64,000 bases of DNA, taken from Polynucleobacter ibericus. GTDB lineage: Bacteria > Pseudomonadota > Gammaproteobacteria > Burkholderiales > Burkholderiaceae. The DNA lies in contig NZ_CP061309.1 of the NCBI RefSeq assembly GCF_018687955.1, positions 1,658,007 to 1,722,006 of the forward strand. The letters are read 5' to 3'. This document shows positions 26,720 to 35,969 of this stretch, in pieces. Each line of letters opens with the position of its first letter. Positions within the stretch are counted from its first letter, which is position 1. A model generated the notes under the pieces. The model had not been told where the DNA came from. It saw only the letters and a list, made by a program, of their open reading frames with translations, and ran no database searches. Made by a program: the position numbers and the translations under genes.

Positions 26720-28318
26720 ATGCAACAAAAATGGGGAATTCGAGGAATGGCGGTAGCGCCCCACTCCCTCGCTTCTGAATCTGCATTAGCAGTTCTTCGT
26801 GAAGGCGGCAACGCACTAGAAGCCATGGTGGCGGCAGCCGCAACAATTGCTGTGGTGTACCCGCATATGAACTCGATTGGTGGAGACTCATTTTGGGTCA
26901 TTCATTCACCTGGGAAAGCCATGGGCGGCATTGATGCCTGTGGCGCTGCTGCTGGTTTAGCCACAAAGGAATGGTATGCGGAGCGTGGCATCACTAAAGC
27001 GATTCCTTTTCGTGGATCAGTGGCAGCAAACACTGTGGCAGGAACTATCTCTGGCTGGGGCGCTGCTGACAAACTTTCGAAACAGGGGCTAGGCGGAAAG
27101 ATTCCTTTATCTCGCTTACTAGCCGATGCCATTTATTACGCAGAAGCAGGTGTACCAGTTACTTATAGTCAATCCAGCTTGACCGCGAAGAAGCGGGAGG
27201 AGCTCTGCTCTATTCCTGGGTTTGCTAAAACTTTCTTGGTAGATGGCAAAGCGCCTGCGGTTGGCAGCATCTTCAAGCAAGAACGTCTTGCCAAAACCTT
27301 ACGCCAAATCGCAAGCAAGGGAACGGACGATTATTACCGCGGCGATCTTGCAGACCTCCTTGCCAAAGAATTAACTGACATTGGCAGCCCCTTGCGCTTA
27401 GAGGACTTGCATCGCCACCATGCCAAGCTCATTGACCCCCTTGAGCTCAAGCATAGCCTGGGCAAGGTCTACAACATGATTCCACCTACTCAAGGAGTTG
27501 TGTCATTAATGATCATCGGCATCTTAGATCAATTGAACTTGAGACGTTTTAAGGTGGATAGTGCTGAGTATGTACACCACTGCGTTGAGGCAACTAAGCA
27601 AGCATTCAAAATTCGCGATCAGTTTGTTACCGATCCTGCGTATATGACAAAAAATGCACAGTCTTTCCTAGCGCCAGCATTCCTAAAAAAACTTGCCAAG
27701 AATATCGACCCCAACAAAGCTTTACCTTGGGGTCAAGGTAAAGGACCTGCCGATACGATTTGGATGGGCGTCATTGATGGTGCTGGTAATTGTGTTTCCT
27801 TCATTCAAAGTATTTATCACGAGTTCGGCGCTGGCATTGTGCTGCCTAAATCTGGTGTGAACTGGCAAAACCGCGGCTGCAGTTTTTCGCTTGATCCCAA
27901 TACACTCAATCATCTTGAGCCTTATCGCAAACCATTCCATACATTGAACCCAGCGATGGCTTTATTTAAAGATGGTCGCTCGATGGTTTATGGAACGATG
28001 GGTGGTGATGGTCAACCACAAACCCAATGCGCCGTCTTTACTCGTACTGCCACTTACGGCTTAGACCCACAAGATGCCATTAGCCGTCCACGCTGGTTGC
28101 TCGGTCGTACTTGGGGTCAAACGAGCGATAGCTTAAAACTCGAGTCTCGCTTTAGTCCTTGGGTGGCAAAAGAACTACATGCCTTAGGTCATGAGATAGA
28201 AATGCTCGATGCGTTTGATGAAACTGTGGGGCATGCGGGCTGTATTATTCGTGACCCATCAGGTACTTTGCGCGGCGGATGGGATCCACGCAGTGATGGT
28301 GCAGTTAGCGCGTTTTAG
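26720..28318 (+). CDS. Gamma-glutamyltransferase family protein (YwrD-like)
   Basis: N-terminal-nucleophile hydrolase family member of 532 residues. It opens KWGIRGMAVAPHSLASESALAVLREGGNA. The region GPADTIWMGVIDGAGN contains the Thr expected to become the nucleophile after autoprocessing, and MGGDGQPQTQ replaces the GGS loop of classical GGT. No signal peptide is visible, unlike periplasmic Ggt, so it is probably cytoplasmic. Classical GGTs have Thr-Thr/Ser-His at the cleavage point; here it is Thr-Ile-Trp. GGAG lies 10 bases before the start. Its substrate is uncertain. Confidence 0.88.
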   Translation: MQQKWGIRGMAVAPHSLASESALAVLREGGNALEAMVAAAATIAVVYPHMNSIGGDSFWVIHSPGKAMGGIDACGAAAGLATKEWYAERGITKAIPFRGSVAANTVAGTISGWGAADKLSKQGLGGKIPLSRLLADAIYYAEAGVPVTYSQSSLTAKKREELCSIPGFAKTFLVDGKAPAVGSIFKQERLAKTLRQIASKGTDDYYRGDLADLLAKELTDIGSPLRLEDLHRHHAKLIDPLELKHSLGKVYNMIPPTQGVVSLMIIGILDQLNLRRFKVDSAEYVHHCVEATKQAFKIRDQFVTDPAYMTKNAQSFLAPAFLKKLAKNIDPNKALPWGQGKGPADTIWMGVIDGAGNCVSFIQSIYHEFGAGIVLPKSGVNWQNRGCSFSLDPNTLNHLEPYRKPFHTLNPAMALFKDGRSMVYGTMGGDGQPQTQCAVFTRTATYGLDPQDAISRPRWLLGRTWGQTSDSLKLESRFSPWVAKELHALGHEIEMLDAFDETVGHAGCIIRDPSGTLRGGWDPRSDGAVSAF

Positions 28319-28934
28319 TTATAAACATTTTAGGTACGCGCAGATCCCAATAAATAGCGGCTGCGCGTAGTCCAAAAATTCCGAGCATACAAATCACAGA
28401 ACCTTCAACCACGTACTGCGGCAAGAAGTTCAGAACCAAAACATAAGCAACGCAACCTAAGGTCACCGGAATCGCATAGAGCTCATGCGACATGATTAAC
28501 GTTTTTCTGCCGGCAAGCACATCACGCAATAGACCACCACCGATCGCGGTAATTACTCCCAAGATGACTGGCGCGACAGGCAAACCAAAATCCAGATTCC
28601 AAGCTTTATCGGCACCCTGAATCGCAAATAGTGCGGCACCAAAACCATCGATGTATAGCATCCAGCGATAGATTTGCGGTTGGGTAAAAAATGATTCCGC
28701 AAAAAATGTCAGTACGCTAGCACCTAAGGCAAGCCACACATATATTTGATTGTCCGACCAGAAGGTGGGCACCTCTAAAATAATGTCACGAATAGTGCCC
28801 CCACCAATTGCGGTGATTAATCCGAGAACCAAAACACCAAAGAGATCGACGCCACGATCTGCAATAGCCAAGACCCCCGTGACCGCAAAGGCCATGGTTG
28901 CAATGATGCCAATCCAAAAACTAATCTCTTCCAT
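28305..28934 (-). CDS. TRIC-type cation channel family protein (YicG-like, UPF0126)
   Basis: Seven-helix membrane protein made of two repeated three-helix units. The glycine-rich signatures GLITAIGGGTIRDIIL and GVITAIGGGLLRDVLAG mark the two halves. Starting at the ATG at 28934 gives 209 residues, the usual family length; the frame stays open to 29003, but that extra part (SIFRMGIQDSAQAKCF) is not membrane-like. Its stop region overlaps the convergent GGT-like gene by 14 bp. Bacterial TRIC homologues conduct K+/Na+; some YicG-like proteins have been linked to glycine import. Confidence 0.88.
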   Translation of the reverse strand: MEEISFWIGIIATMAFAVTGVLAIADRGVDLFGVLVLGLITAIGGGTIRDIILEVPTFWSDNQIYVWLALGASVLTFFAESFFTQPQIYRWMLYIDGFGAALFAIQGADKAWNLDFGLPVAPVILGVITAIGGGLLRDVLAGRKTLIMSHELYAIPVTLGCVAYVLVLNFLPQYVVEGSVICMLGIFGLRAAAIYWDLRVPKMFITKTR

Positions 28935-29024
28935 AACAAAGAGTCTAAAGCACTTTGCTTGCGCGCTATCTTGAATGCCCATTCTGAATATACTGTTAGT
29001 CATGAGTCCAGATAAGACATTGAT

Positions 29025-29699
29025 ATGAATCTCAAGCTATATAGCTTTTGGCGTAGCTCTGCAGCCTTTCGGGTGCGTATTGCTCTTAACCTAAAAGGTA
29101 TGGGCTATGAAACTGTTCCAGTCCATCTCAGTAAAAATGGGGGCGAGCAAATGGGAGATGTGTATAGCAGCAAAAATCCCAATCGCTTGGTGCCTTTATT
29201 TGAAGATGGGCAGAAAAGTATTCATCAATCTTTGGCAATCATTGAGTACCTTGAAGAAGTTCAGCCTGAGCCTCCACTCTTACCAAAAAATGCAATCAAT
29301 CGAGCTTGGGTGCGATCCATTGCGATGGATATCACCAGCGATATTCATCCAATTAATAACGTTCGTGTACTCCGCTACCTCATCAAAAAACTCGGCATTA
29401 GCAATGAGGCTAAAGATGAGTGGTACCAGCACTGGATTAAGGTAGGACTAGAGAGCATTGAAAAACAATTGAGTAATGACTCTAGGGTTGGGAAATTTGC
29501 CTGCGGCGATCAACCAGGCTTGATTGATATCTGCTTAGTGCCTCAGCTGTTTAATGCGCTGAGTGCAAAAGTAGATGTGCGTCCATTCCCAACTCTGATG
29601 AGAATTTTTGATGAGTGCATGCAATTACCCGCCTTTATTGATGCATCCTGGGAAAAGCAAATCGATGCCGAAGGCTTAAACCCTGTTGCTCCACAGTAA
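29025..29699 (+). CDS. maiA: Maleylacetoacetate isomerase (zeta-class GST)
   Basis: Glutathione-dependent cis-trans isomerase of tyrosine or gentisate degradation. The 224-residue protein starts LKLYSFWRSSAAFRVRIALNLKG, where the SSxxxRVR active-site motif of zeta GSTs is intact, and has QSLAIIEYLEE (glutathione gamma-glutamyl contact) and a C-terminal helical domain with GDQPGLIDICLVPQ. No fumarylacetoacetase or homogentisate dioxygenase gene adjoins it, so whether it acts on maleylacetoacetate or maleylpyruvate stays open. Confidence 0.92.
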   Translation: MNLKLYSFWRSSAAFRVRIALNLKGMGYETVPVHLSKNGGEQMGDVYSSKNPNRLVPLFEDGQKSIHQSLAIIEYLEEVQPEPPLLPKNAINRAWVRSIAMDITSDIHPINNVRVLRYLIKKLGISNEAKDEWYQHWIKVGLESIEKQLSNDSRVGKFACGDQPGLIDICLVPQLFNALSAKVDVRPFPTLMRIFDECMQLPAFIDASWEKQIDAEGLNPVAPQ

Positions 29700-29711
29700 A
29701 AATGTGAGGAA

Positions 29712-30236
29712 CTAGGAAACTCTCTTCAGCGTCTTTACATAGCGCTGGGCATTTTTCACGTAACGTCCAGCGATATCGTGGATGCCTGCAATTTGTTCTG
29801 CAGTAAGTTCTTTCACCGCTTTTGCTGGAGTTCCCAAAATCATAGAGCCATCCGGAAATTCTTTTCCCTCGGTAACGAGCGCACCCGCCCCAACTAAACA
29901 ATTTTTTCCAATTTTGGCGCCATTTAAAATCACCGCACCAATGCCAATGAGGCTACCGTCTCCAATATGGCAACCATGCAACATGACTTTGTGACCAACG
30001 GTGACGTTCTTACCAACTACGAGGGGGTAACCAGGATCGGTATGCAAAACAGATGCGTCTTGAACATTGCTACCTTCACCAATTTGAATGAGATCGTTAT
30101 CGCCACGGATCACGACTTTAGGCCAGATGCTTGCATCTTGATGAAGCTCTACTTTGCCGATCACTTCTGCGCTTTCAGCAACCCAAGCGCCCGCAGCTAA
30201 TTGTGGGGCGTTTCCGTCTAGTTCAAATATAGCCAT
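29712..30236 (-). CDS. Gamma-class carbonic anhydrase family protein
   Basis: Left-handed beta-helix protein of 174 residues built of hexapeptide repeats. The metal-binding histidines appear in [28 protein letters not shown], spaced as in gamma carbonic anhydrases such as YrdA and CaiE-like proteins. A C-terminal helix begins at [22 protein letters not shown]. Many family members bind zinc yet lack measured activity. It ends 12 bp from the convergent maiA stop and lies downstream of amt. Confidence 0.93.
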   Translation of the reverse strand: MAIFELDGNAPQLAAGAWVAESAEVIGKVELHQDASIWPKVVIRGDNDLIQIGEGSNVQDASVLHTDPGYPLVVGKNVTVGHKVMLHGCHIGDGSLIGIGAVILNGAKIGKNCLVGAGALVTEGKEFPDGSMILGTPAKAVKELTAEQIAGIHDIAGRYVKNAQRYVKTLKRVS

Positions 30237-30292
30237 GACTCATTATAGGTATGAATCAGGCTATAGATGAACGTATTTGCACCAACAGCAAA

Positions 30293-31495
30293 TTACCAGT
30301 TTGGCTCACGATCAGGAGTAGAAGAAATACGGTGCACACTTAAATCAGCGCCTTCGTATTCTTCTTCTTGCGTCATCCGAATGCCCAAGATCGCCTTTAG
30401 AGCACCATACACAACAAAACCTCCGACTAGCGCTATACCTACACCTAATGCGCTGCCAATCAGTTGTCCAGTAAAGGTAACACCGCCAATCCCTCCAAAT
30501 GCTTTAGTGCCGAAGATGCCTGCAGCCAGCCCGCCCCAAAGACCACATAAACCGTGTAAAGGCCAAACCCCGAGAACGTCATCGATCTTCCAACGGTTTT
30601 GCACTAAGGTAAACATATAAACAAACAAGGCACCTGCAACTAAGCCAACAAACAAAGCACCAAGGGGATGCATTAAGTCTGAGCCTGCACATACCGCTAC
30701 CAAACCAGCAAGCGGTCCGTTATAAGTAAAGCCAGGATCGTTACGGCCCACCACCCAAGCAGCTAATGTGCCACCGACCATTGCCATCAATGAGTTCATT
30801 GCAACCAAGCCACTGATCTTGTCAATCGTTTGTGCACTCATCACATTAAAACCAAACCAACCTACTGCCAAAATCCAGGCGCCTAAGGCCAAGAATGGAA
30901 TGCTTGAGGGAGGATGAGCAGAAATTTGACCTTCTTTGGTATAACGACCGCGACGCGCGCCTAATAAAAGGACCGCAGGCAAGGCAATCCAGCCGCCAAC
31001 AGCGTGAACCACTACTGATCCAGCAAAGTCATGGAACTCTTCACCCGTAAAACCTTTGATCCAAGCTTGGATACCATAATGTTGATTCCAGGCGATACCC
31101 TCGAAGAAGGGATACACAAAACCAACTAATATAAAAGTTGCAATTAACTGCGGATTAAATTTAGCGCGCTCCGCAATACCACCAGACACGATTGCAGGAA
31201 TCGCAGCAGCAAAAGTCAGCAAGAAGAAAAACTTCACCAACTCATATCCATTTTTCTCTGCCAGCAATTCTGCGCCCGAGAAAAAGTTCACGCCATAAGC
31301 AATGCTGTAACCAATGAAGAAATAGGCAATAGTTGAGACAGCAAAGTCCACCAAGATTTTGACCAGAGCATTTACTTGGTTTTTCTTGCGTACCGTTCCC
31401 AGCTCCAGGAATGCAAAACCCGCATGCATTGCAAGAACCATAATGGCGCCGAGCAAGATAAATAAAGCATCACTACCTGTCTTCAAGTTTTCCAT
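30293..31495 (-). CDS. amt: Ammonium transporter Amt
   Basis: Trimeric inner-membrane ammonium channel of the Amt/MEP/Rh family. The 400-residue protein has about eleven membrane segments. The twin pore histidines are visible in GSVVVHAVGGW and WPLHGLCGLWGG, and FLELGTVRKKN opens the first helices. No signal peptide is evident, unlike E. coli AmtB. No glnK (PII) gene accompanies it, though amtB is usually paired with one. A near-consensus NtrC half-site pair lies 63-79 bp upstream. Confidence 0.95.
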   Translation of the reverse strand: MENLKTGSDALFILLGAIMVLAMHAGFAFLELGTVRKKNQVNALVKILVDFAVSTIAYFFIGYSIAYGVNFFSGAELLAEKNGYELVKFFFLLTFAAAIPAIVSGGIAERAKFNPQLIATFILVGFVYPFFEGIAWNQHYGIQAWIKGFTGEEFHDFAGSVVVHAVGGWIALPAVLLLGARRGRYTKEGQISAHPPSSIPFLALGAWILAVGWFGFNVMSAQTIDKISGLVAMNSLMAMVGGTLAAWVVGRNDPGFTYNGPLAGLVAVCAGSDLMHPLGALFVGLVAGALFVYMFTLVQNRWKIDDVLGVWPLHGLCGLWGGLAAGIFGTKAFGGIGGVTFTGQLIGSALGVGIALVGGFVVYGALKAILGIRMTQEEEYEGADLSVHRISSTPDREPNW

Positions 31496-31557
31496 AAATT
31501 TCCCCTCTTCTTTTTTGCATCATTATGGGGAACTATAAAACCCAAAGGAGTGCAGAT

Positions 31558-31574
31558 TGCACCCATTTAGTGCA
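31558..31574. promoter_or_regulatory. NtrC-like binding site between amt and the Rap1a-like gene
   Basis: TGCACCCATTTAGTGCA matches the palindromic NtrC consensus TGCACYA-N3-TRGTGCA at all but one base per strand. It sits in the intergenic region of amt and the Rap1a-like gene. I found no convincing -24/-12 (GG-N10-GC) promoter for sigma-54 beside it, so the functional assignment is tentative. Confidence 0.5.
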
Positions 31575-31631
31575 TTAATAGTGCTTATTTATGGTTTATC
31601 ATCGTTTTCACATACACCCAAGGGAGAACCC

Positions 31632-31994
31632 ATGAAAAAATTCCTCGTAGCATTAGTCGCTTTGGCTGCATTTTCCGGCCTGGCTCAAGCGCAAGAAACT
31701 ATCAAAGTATTGAGCACTCAAGAACTGGCTAATGTTTGCAAGCTCCCCGCAAGCCCAGAATCACGTAGCTTTTGTATTGGCTTTACCACTGCTGTTTATG
31801 AAACCTATTTAGCTACTCGTCACCCACAACGTGCAAAGCCATTTATTTGCGTTAAACAGCCAGCTCCAGCACGTGATGAAGTAATTAGTGATTTTGTAAA
31901 GTTCGCCGCAAGTAATCCACAAGTTGCCGACAAGCCAGCATCAGGTGTTGTCTTGGGCTTCCTAGCTTCACGCTTCCCTTGCGCTAAAAAATAA
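31632..31994 (+). CDS. Exported Rap1a/Tai-family protein
   Basis: A 120-residue protein with a signal peptide (KKFLVALVALAAFSGLAQA/QE). The mature part shows the Rap1a/Tai immunity-protein pattern: an early cysteine (LANVCKLP), RSFCIGFTTAVYETY, a third cysteine in KPFICV, and PASGVVLGFLASRFPC at the end, giving paired disulfides. The ATG at 31632 follows AGGGAGA and is preferred to the open frame from 31557, which adds no signal features. Known members neutralise type VI secretion effectors; no T6SS effector gene is nearby, so it may be an orphan or have another role. Confidence 0.85.
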   Translation: MKKFLVALVALAAFSGLAQAQETIKVLSTQELANVCKLPASPESRSFCIGFTTAVYETYLATRHPQRAKPFICVKQPAPARDEVISDFVKFAASNPQVADKPASGVVLGFLASRFPCAKK

Positions 31995-32041
31995 TCCAAG
32001 CAAATTAGCCAAAACAATACCCATTTAAAGGATCAATTGAG

Positions 32042-32329
32042 ATGAAAAAAATTATCGCAATTACTGCAGCAACTTTAGCAATCGCTGGTTGTTCAAACAT
32101 GAGCAATACAGAGCAACGCACACTCTCAGGCGCAGGCATTGGCGCAGCAGCTGGTGCTGTTGGCACTGCAATCTTCCACGGTAACCCTATCTGGGGCGCT
32201 GTTGGTGGAGCAGCAGTTGGTGCTGCATCAGGCTACGTCTATGATGCATACAAGAAAAATGAAGGCGCTAACTACAACGCTGGCTATAACGCAGGAAAAA
32301 ATAATCAGCCAGCGCAAGCACCAAACTAA
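32042..32329 (+). CDS. Glycine-zipper lipoprotein
   Basis: A 95-residue lipoprotein: signal MKKIIAITAATLAIAGC with a lipobox (AIAGC) cleaved before Cys17, then a glycine-zipper segment GAGIGAAAGAVGTAIF...GAVGGAAVGAASGY (about 30-66) expected to insert or pack against a membrane, and a Tyr/Asn-rich tail. Proteins of this kind (YMGG/OmpA glycine zipper) are common in the outer membrane of betaproteobacteria with no defined role. It follows the Rap1a-like gene by 47 bp and ends before a terminator. Confidence 0.88.
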   Translation: MKKIIAITAATLAIAGCSNMSNTEQRTLSGAGIGAAAGAVGTAIFHGNPIWGAVGGAAVGAASGYVYDAYKKNEGANYNAGYNAGKNNQPAQAPN

Positions 32330-32372
32330 GTTACATCAATCGGTCTAGTAAGGCCGTAGTACCGCAATACAT

Positions 32373-32410
32373 ACCCAGCTCGTATTAATTTACCAGCTGG
32401 GTTTTTATTT
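32373..32410 (+). terminator. Intrinsic terminator after the glycine-zipper gene
   Basis: ACCCAGCT (32373-32380) pairs with AGCTGGGT (32395-32402), followed by TTTTATTT on the plus strand. It overlaps the 3' end of the convergent osmC-like gene. Confidence 0.85.
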
Positions 32411-32774
32411 GGATTTGACCAGCTAAGGCCTTATGGATTGGGCACTTATCAGCAATCTCCAGCAGGCGCTCTTTTTCTTCTGCGCTTAAATTGCCTACCA
32501 GTTGAATCTCGCGAGCGAATGTTTCAACATCATCAGCTCTCTGAATATCTACAGTCACAATCGCATTTTCTAATTTCATTTCTTTACGCCCAGCGTACAT
32601 CTTTAAAGTCATCGACGTACAGGCAGCCAAAGCTGCGCCAAGATATTCATGAGGACTGGGGCCGGTATCAGAACCCCCCCTAGATATTTCTGCATCTGAT
32701 AAAAAATGCAAATCACCAGCAGTCAATTTCTGCTGAAGGGGGCCTTGGCCAAACTGCGAAACTACTTTTCTCAT
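32385..32774 (-). CDS. OsmC family protein
   Basis: A 129-residue OsmC/Ohr superfamily protein, thiol peroxidase-like. The two redox cysteines are visible in LAACTSMTLKMYA near residue 52 and IADKCPIHKALAG near 111, and the conserved Arg/Glu contacts fit the fold. The shorter, YhfA-like form matches proteins of undefined substrate rather than Ohr. The stop codon falls inside the stem of the terminator serving the opposite strand. A rhodanese gene precedes it on the same strand by 48 bp. Confidence 0.92.
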   Translation of the reverse strand: MRKVVSQFGQGPLQQKLTAGDLHFLSDAEISRGGSDTGPSPHEYLGAALAACTSMTLKMYAGRKEMKLENAIVTVDIQRADDVETFAREIQLVGNLSAEEKERLLEIADKCPIHKALAGQIQIKTQLVN

Positions 32775-32822
32775 AACGATCCTTAAAAGATGTATTTCAA
32801 TAGTGTGAATTTCAGAATTACT

Positions 32823-33233
32823 TTAACCAGAATGGGGTTTGCTTACTTTTTCCGCTAAGGGTAACTGCGCTTTTTTCCATGCGCTAAAGCCACCCTCTAT
32901 ATGACAAACATTGGGCACTCCCATTCTCTGTAGTGTTTGCGTAGCTAATGCTGAACGCCATGCGGAGGCGCAATACAACACCAGCCTTTTCCCATCACCA
33001 AAGATGGGCTTGTAATAAGGACTTTCAGGATCGACCCAAAACTCTAGCATTCCTCTTGGAGCATGCAGCGCATTAGGAATCATGCCCTCACGTTCCAGCT
33101 CACGAACATCACGAATATCCACAAACACCACATTGGGGTCGATTAATAATTCCTGCGCCGTTTCTAGCGAGAGAGTCTCAATTTCAGCCATTGCGCCCTG
33201 AATGAGCTCTTGGTATCCAATTTTTAATTTCAC
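32823..33233 (-). CDS. Single-domain rhodanese-like protein
   Basis: Sulfurtransferase-like protein of 136 residues. The active-site loop is YCASAWRSALA, with a catalytic Cys followed by the Arg-Ser of the CxxxxR(S/T) loop, and the domain contains VVFVDIRDVRELEREG and GGFSAWKKAQLPL. The start at 33233 is a GTG preceded by AGGAG at a normal distance; an ATG 14 codons in is the alternative. No signal peptide, so cytoplasmic. It is followed by an OsmC-like gene, which could hint at sulfur or thiol chemistry. Confidence 0.92.
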   Translation of the reverse strand: MKLKIGYQELIQGAMAEIETLSLETAQELLIDPNVVFVDIRDVRELEREGMIPNALHAPRGMLEFWVDPESPYYKPIFGDGKRLVLYCASAWRSALATQTLQRMGVPNVCHIEGGFSAWKKAQLPLAEKVSKPHSG

Positions 33234-33290
33234 AAAAACTCCTAAATTAACAATCTCTTTGACTCATGAAGCACCTGCTACCATTCTGCT

Positions 33291-34553
33291 ATGAACTTTA
33301 CCCCCACAGAACTTGGCGCAAGTATTATTTTTGGAATTGCCGTTTTGCATACCTTTTGCACCGGCTATTTTGAATCTATTGCTAAAAAATCGCCACGACA
33401 TGCAGGTCTATGGCATTTGCTTGGTGAAGTAGAAATTGTTTTTGGTTTTTGGGCAGCTATCTTGGTTATTTTCATCTCTTTTTATGATGATTTACAAACT
33501 GCTAAAGACTTCTTAAACAAGCGTAATTTCACTGAACCACTTTTTGTCTTTGCCATCATGATTGTGGCTGGCACAAAACCTATTCTGTACTTTGCTACAC
33601 AAATTTTGCATACGCTAGCTAAAGTGCTGCAGCGTCTATTACGAATTAGAAGCGCTCCCGTCTTATATTTTTTAACGCTTGGGGCCACACCACTACTAGG
33701 CTCTTTGATTACAGAACCCGCCGCAATGACACTGGCTGCTTTTTTATTGCGTGACTTAGTGTATCGCCATCAATGCTCTAAAGCACTTCTCTTTGGAACT
33801 CTGGGCGTCCTCTTTGTCAACATTTCAATTGGGGGTACGTTGACTAACTTCGCGGCCCCGCCCGTTCTGATGGTGGCTTCTACCTGGGAATGGAGTTCAG
33901 CATTTATGTTTGCGAACTTTGGTATTGAATCCTGTATCGCAATCTTCATTAACGCTCTCGCTGCTACTCTCCTGTTTCATCGGCAACTCATTGAGCCAAA
34001 CGATAATCAAAAAGAAGTGAAGATTCCTTTGGCAGTGATCTTGACGCATCTACTGTTCTTGTTTGGAGTAGTTTTCTTTGCGCATGATCCTATTATTTTT
34101 ATGTGGATCCTGCTTTTCTTCATTGGGTACACCACCGCCTACCCAAAACATCAAAGCCCCTTGATTCTGAAAGAAGCGCTCTTGGTAGGCTTCTTCTTGG
34201 GTGGCTTAGTGGTATTGGGTGCATTGCAAGGCTGGTGGCTGCAACCAATTCTCGAAATGATGAGCCCTACCGCAGTCTTTTATGGCAGCCTTGTCTTAAC
34301 GGCTTTCACAGACAATGCGGCACTCACCTATCTAGGGTCATTGGTCTCCGGAACTACTCCCGAGTTCAAGCTCGCTTTAGTAGGCGGAGCTGTTGCAGGT
34401 GGTGGTCTAACCGTGATTGCCAATGCACCCAATCCAGCAGGGATTGCCATTTTGCGCGGTCATTTCCCTGGACACACGGTGTCAGCCCTCTATTTACTGA
34501 TTGCTGCCATTCCACCCACAATCATCGCAATTCTGGCTTATCGACTCATATAA
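33291..34553 (+). CDS. Putative Na+/H+ antiporter family membrane protein
   Basis: A 420-residue polytopic membrane protein with about ten hydrophobic segments. It matches, by memory of family pattern, the 'putative Na+/H+ antiporter' family (Pfam Na_H_antiport_2): GTKPILYFATQILH near residue 105, TPLLGSLITEPAAMTLAAFLLRDL near 130, FTDNAALTYLGSLVSG near 338 and TVIANAPNPAGIAIL near 372. The acidic and Asn residues inside helices suit ion exchange. Transport has not been shown for the family to my knowledge. It stands alone between rhodanese and miaB. Confidence 0.82.
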   Translation: MNFTPTELGASIIFGIAVLHTFCTGYFESIAKKSPRHAGLWHLLGEVEIVFGFWAAILVIFISFYDDLQTAKDFLNKRNFTEPLFVFAIMIVAGTKPILYFATQILHTLAKVLQRLLRIRSAPVLYFLTLGATPLLGSLITEPAAMTLAAFLLRDLVYRHQCSKALLFGTLGVLFVNISIGGTLTNFAAPPVLMVASTWEWSSAFMFANFGIESCIAIFINALAATLLFHRQLIEPNDNQKEVKIPLAVILTHLLFLFGVVFFAHDPIIFMWILLFFIGYTTAYPKHQSPLILKEALLVGFFLGGLVVLGALQGWWLQPILEMMSPTAVFYGSLVLTAFTDNAALTYLGSLVSGTTPEFKLALVGGAVAGGGLTVIANAPNPAGIAILRGHFPGHTVSALYLLIAAIPPTIIAILAYRLI

Positions 34554-34619
34554 GACCACTAAAGACCTTAAGCAGTAAAATCTGAGCTTCGCCCCCAGCT
34601 ATAAACCTGAGAACGGCAT

Positions 34620-35969
34620 ATGAAAAAGCTCTATATCAAAACCTTCGGCTGTCAAATGAACGAGTACGACTCGGGAAAAATGGCAGACCTCTTACATGCC
34701 GATGAAGGCATGGTCATGACGGATCGGCCTGAAGATGCCGATGTTGTCCTTCTGAATACCTGCTCTATCCGAGAAAAAGCCGAAGACAAAGTCTTTTCAG
34801 ATTTAGGTCGTCTACGTGAACTCAAGAAAACGAAGCCTAATTTACTGATTGGCGTTGGTGGATGTGTTGCCAGTCAAGAAGGCCAACAGATTGTCAGTCG
34901 CGCTCCTTATGTTGATGTTGTCTTTGGACCTCAAACACTCCATCGCTTATCTGATCTGATTGCAGAGCGACGCAAAACCGGCGTCTCTCAAGTAGATATT
35001 TCTTTTCCTGAAATTGAGAAGTTTGATCATCTTCCTGCCTCACGCCAAACACGCGGCTCAGCCTATGTCTCGATTATGGAAGGCTGCTCTAAATATTGCA
35101 GTTACTGTGTGGTGCCCTATACCCGTGGTGAGGAGGTCTCAAGGCCATTTGACGACGTACTGACTGAAGTAGCCGGTCTTGCTAGTAAGGGCGTAAAAGA
35201 AATAGTGCTACTTGGACAGAATGTGAATGCCTATCTTGGCAAGATGGGCAATTCCGAAGAAATCGCTGACTTTGCACTACTGATTGAATACATCGCCGAG
35301 ATCCCTGGGGTTGAGCGTATTCGCTTTACTACTAGCCACCCTAAAGAATTTACACAACGTCTCATCGACGTCTACGCTAAAGTGCCTAAACTAGTTAGTC
35401 ACTTGCATCTACCTGTTCAGCATGGATCAGATGCCATGCTCTCTGCTATGAAGCGCGGCTATACGGCGTTAGAGTTTAAAAGCATCATTCGTAAGATGCG
35501 CGCTGTTCGACCTGACCTAACACTGTCAAGTGATTTCATTGTGGGTTTCCCGGGTGAAACTGAGGCCGATTTTGAAAAGCTACTCAAGATGGTGAAAGAA
35601 CTGAACTTTGATAACAGCTTTTGTTTTATCTTTAGTCCACGCCCAGGCACACCAGCCGCCAATCTTCACGATGACACGCCTTACGAAGTCAAGCTGAAGC
35701 GCTTGCAAACATTGCTAGCGCTAGTAGAGAGCCAAGCAAATCAAATTAGCCAACAAATGCTGGGCAATACCGAGCGAGTACTGATTGAGGGCTTAGCTAA
35801 AGATGGTATTAACTTACAAGGCCGCGCTGAAAATAATCGCGTGATTCATTTCACGGCACCAGACCAAGATATTGAAGAACTCATCGGCCAGATGGTGGAT
35901 ATTCGTATTACCGAAGTGCTGAACTACACCTTAAGAGGGGAGCTAGTGGAAGCGCATGCCAACCAATAA
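34620..35969 (+). CDS. miaB: tRNA-2-methylthio-N6-dimethylallyladenosine synthase MiaB
   Basis: Radical-SAM methylthiotransferase that modifies A37 of tRNAs reading UNN codons. The 449 residues contain the N-terminal cluster ligands Cys11, Cys48 and Cys82, the radical-SAM motif Cys156-x3-Cys160-x2-Cys163 ([10 protein letters not shown]), and a C-terminal TRAM domain from about 380. It overlaps ybeY by 14 bp. In most proteobacteria ybeZ (PhoH-like) lies between these two genes; it is missing here. Confidence 0.97.
   Translation: MKKLYIKTFGCQMNEYDSGKMADLLHADEGMVMTDRPEDADVVLLNTCSIREKAEDKVFSDLGRLRELKKTKPNLLIGVGGCVASQEGQQIVSRAPYVDVVFGPQTLHRLSDLIAERRKTGVSQVDISFPEIEKFDHLPASRQTRGSAYVSIMEGCSKYCSYCVVPYTRGEEVSRPFDDVLTEVAGLASKGVKEIVLLGQNVNAYLGKMGNSEEIADFALLIEYIAEIPGVERIRFTTSHPKEFTQRLIDVYAKVPKLVSHLHLPVQHGSDAMLSAMKRGYTALEFKSIIRKMRAVRPDLTLSSDFIVGFPGETEADFEKLLKMVKELNFDNSFCFIFSPRPGTPAANLHDDTPYEVKLKRLQTLLALVESQANQISQQMLGNTERVLIEGLAKDGINLQGRAENNRVIHFTAPDQDIEELIGQMVDIRITEVLNYTLRGELVEAHANQ

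Noticed and set aside
28935..29003. N-terminal extension of the TRIC-family gene
   Set aside because: The 23 added residues are not hydrophobic, exceed the usual family length and invade the region just upstream of maiA.
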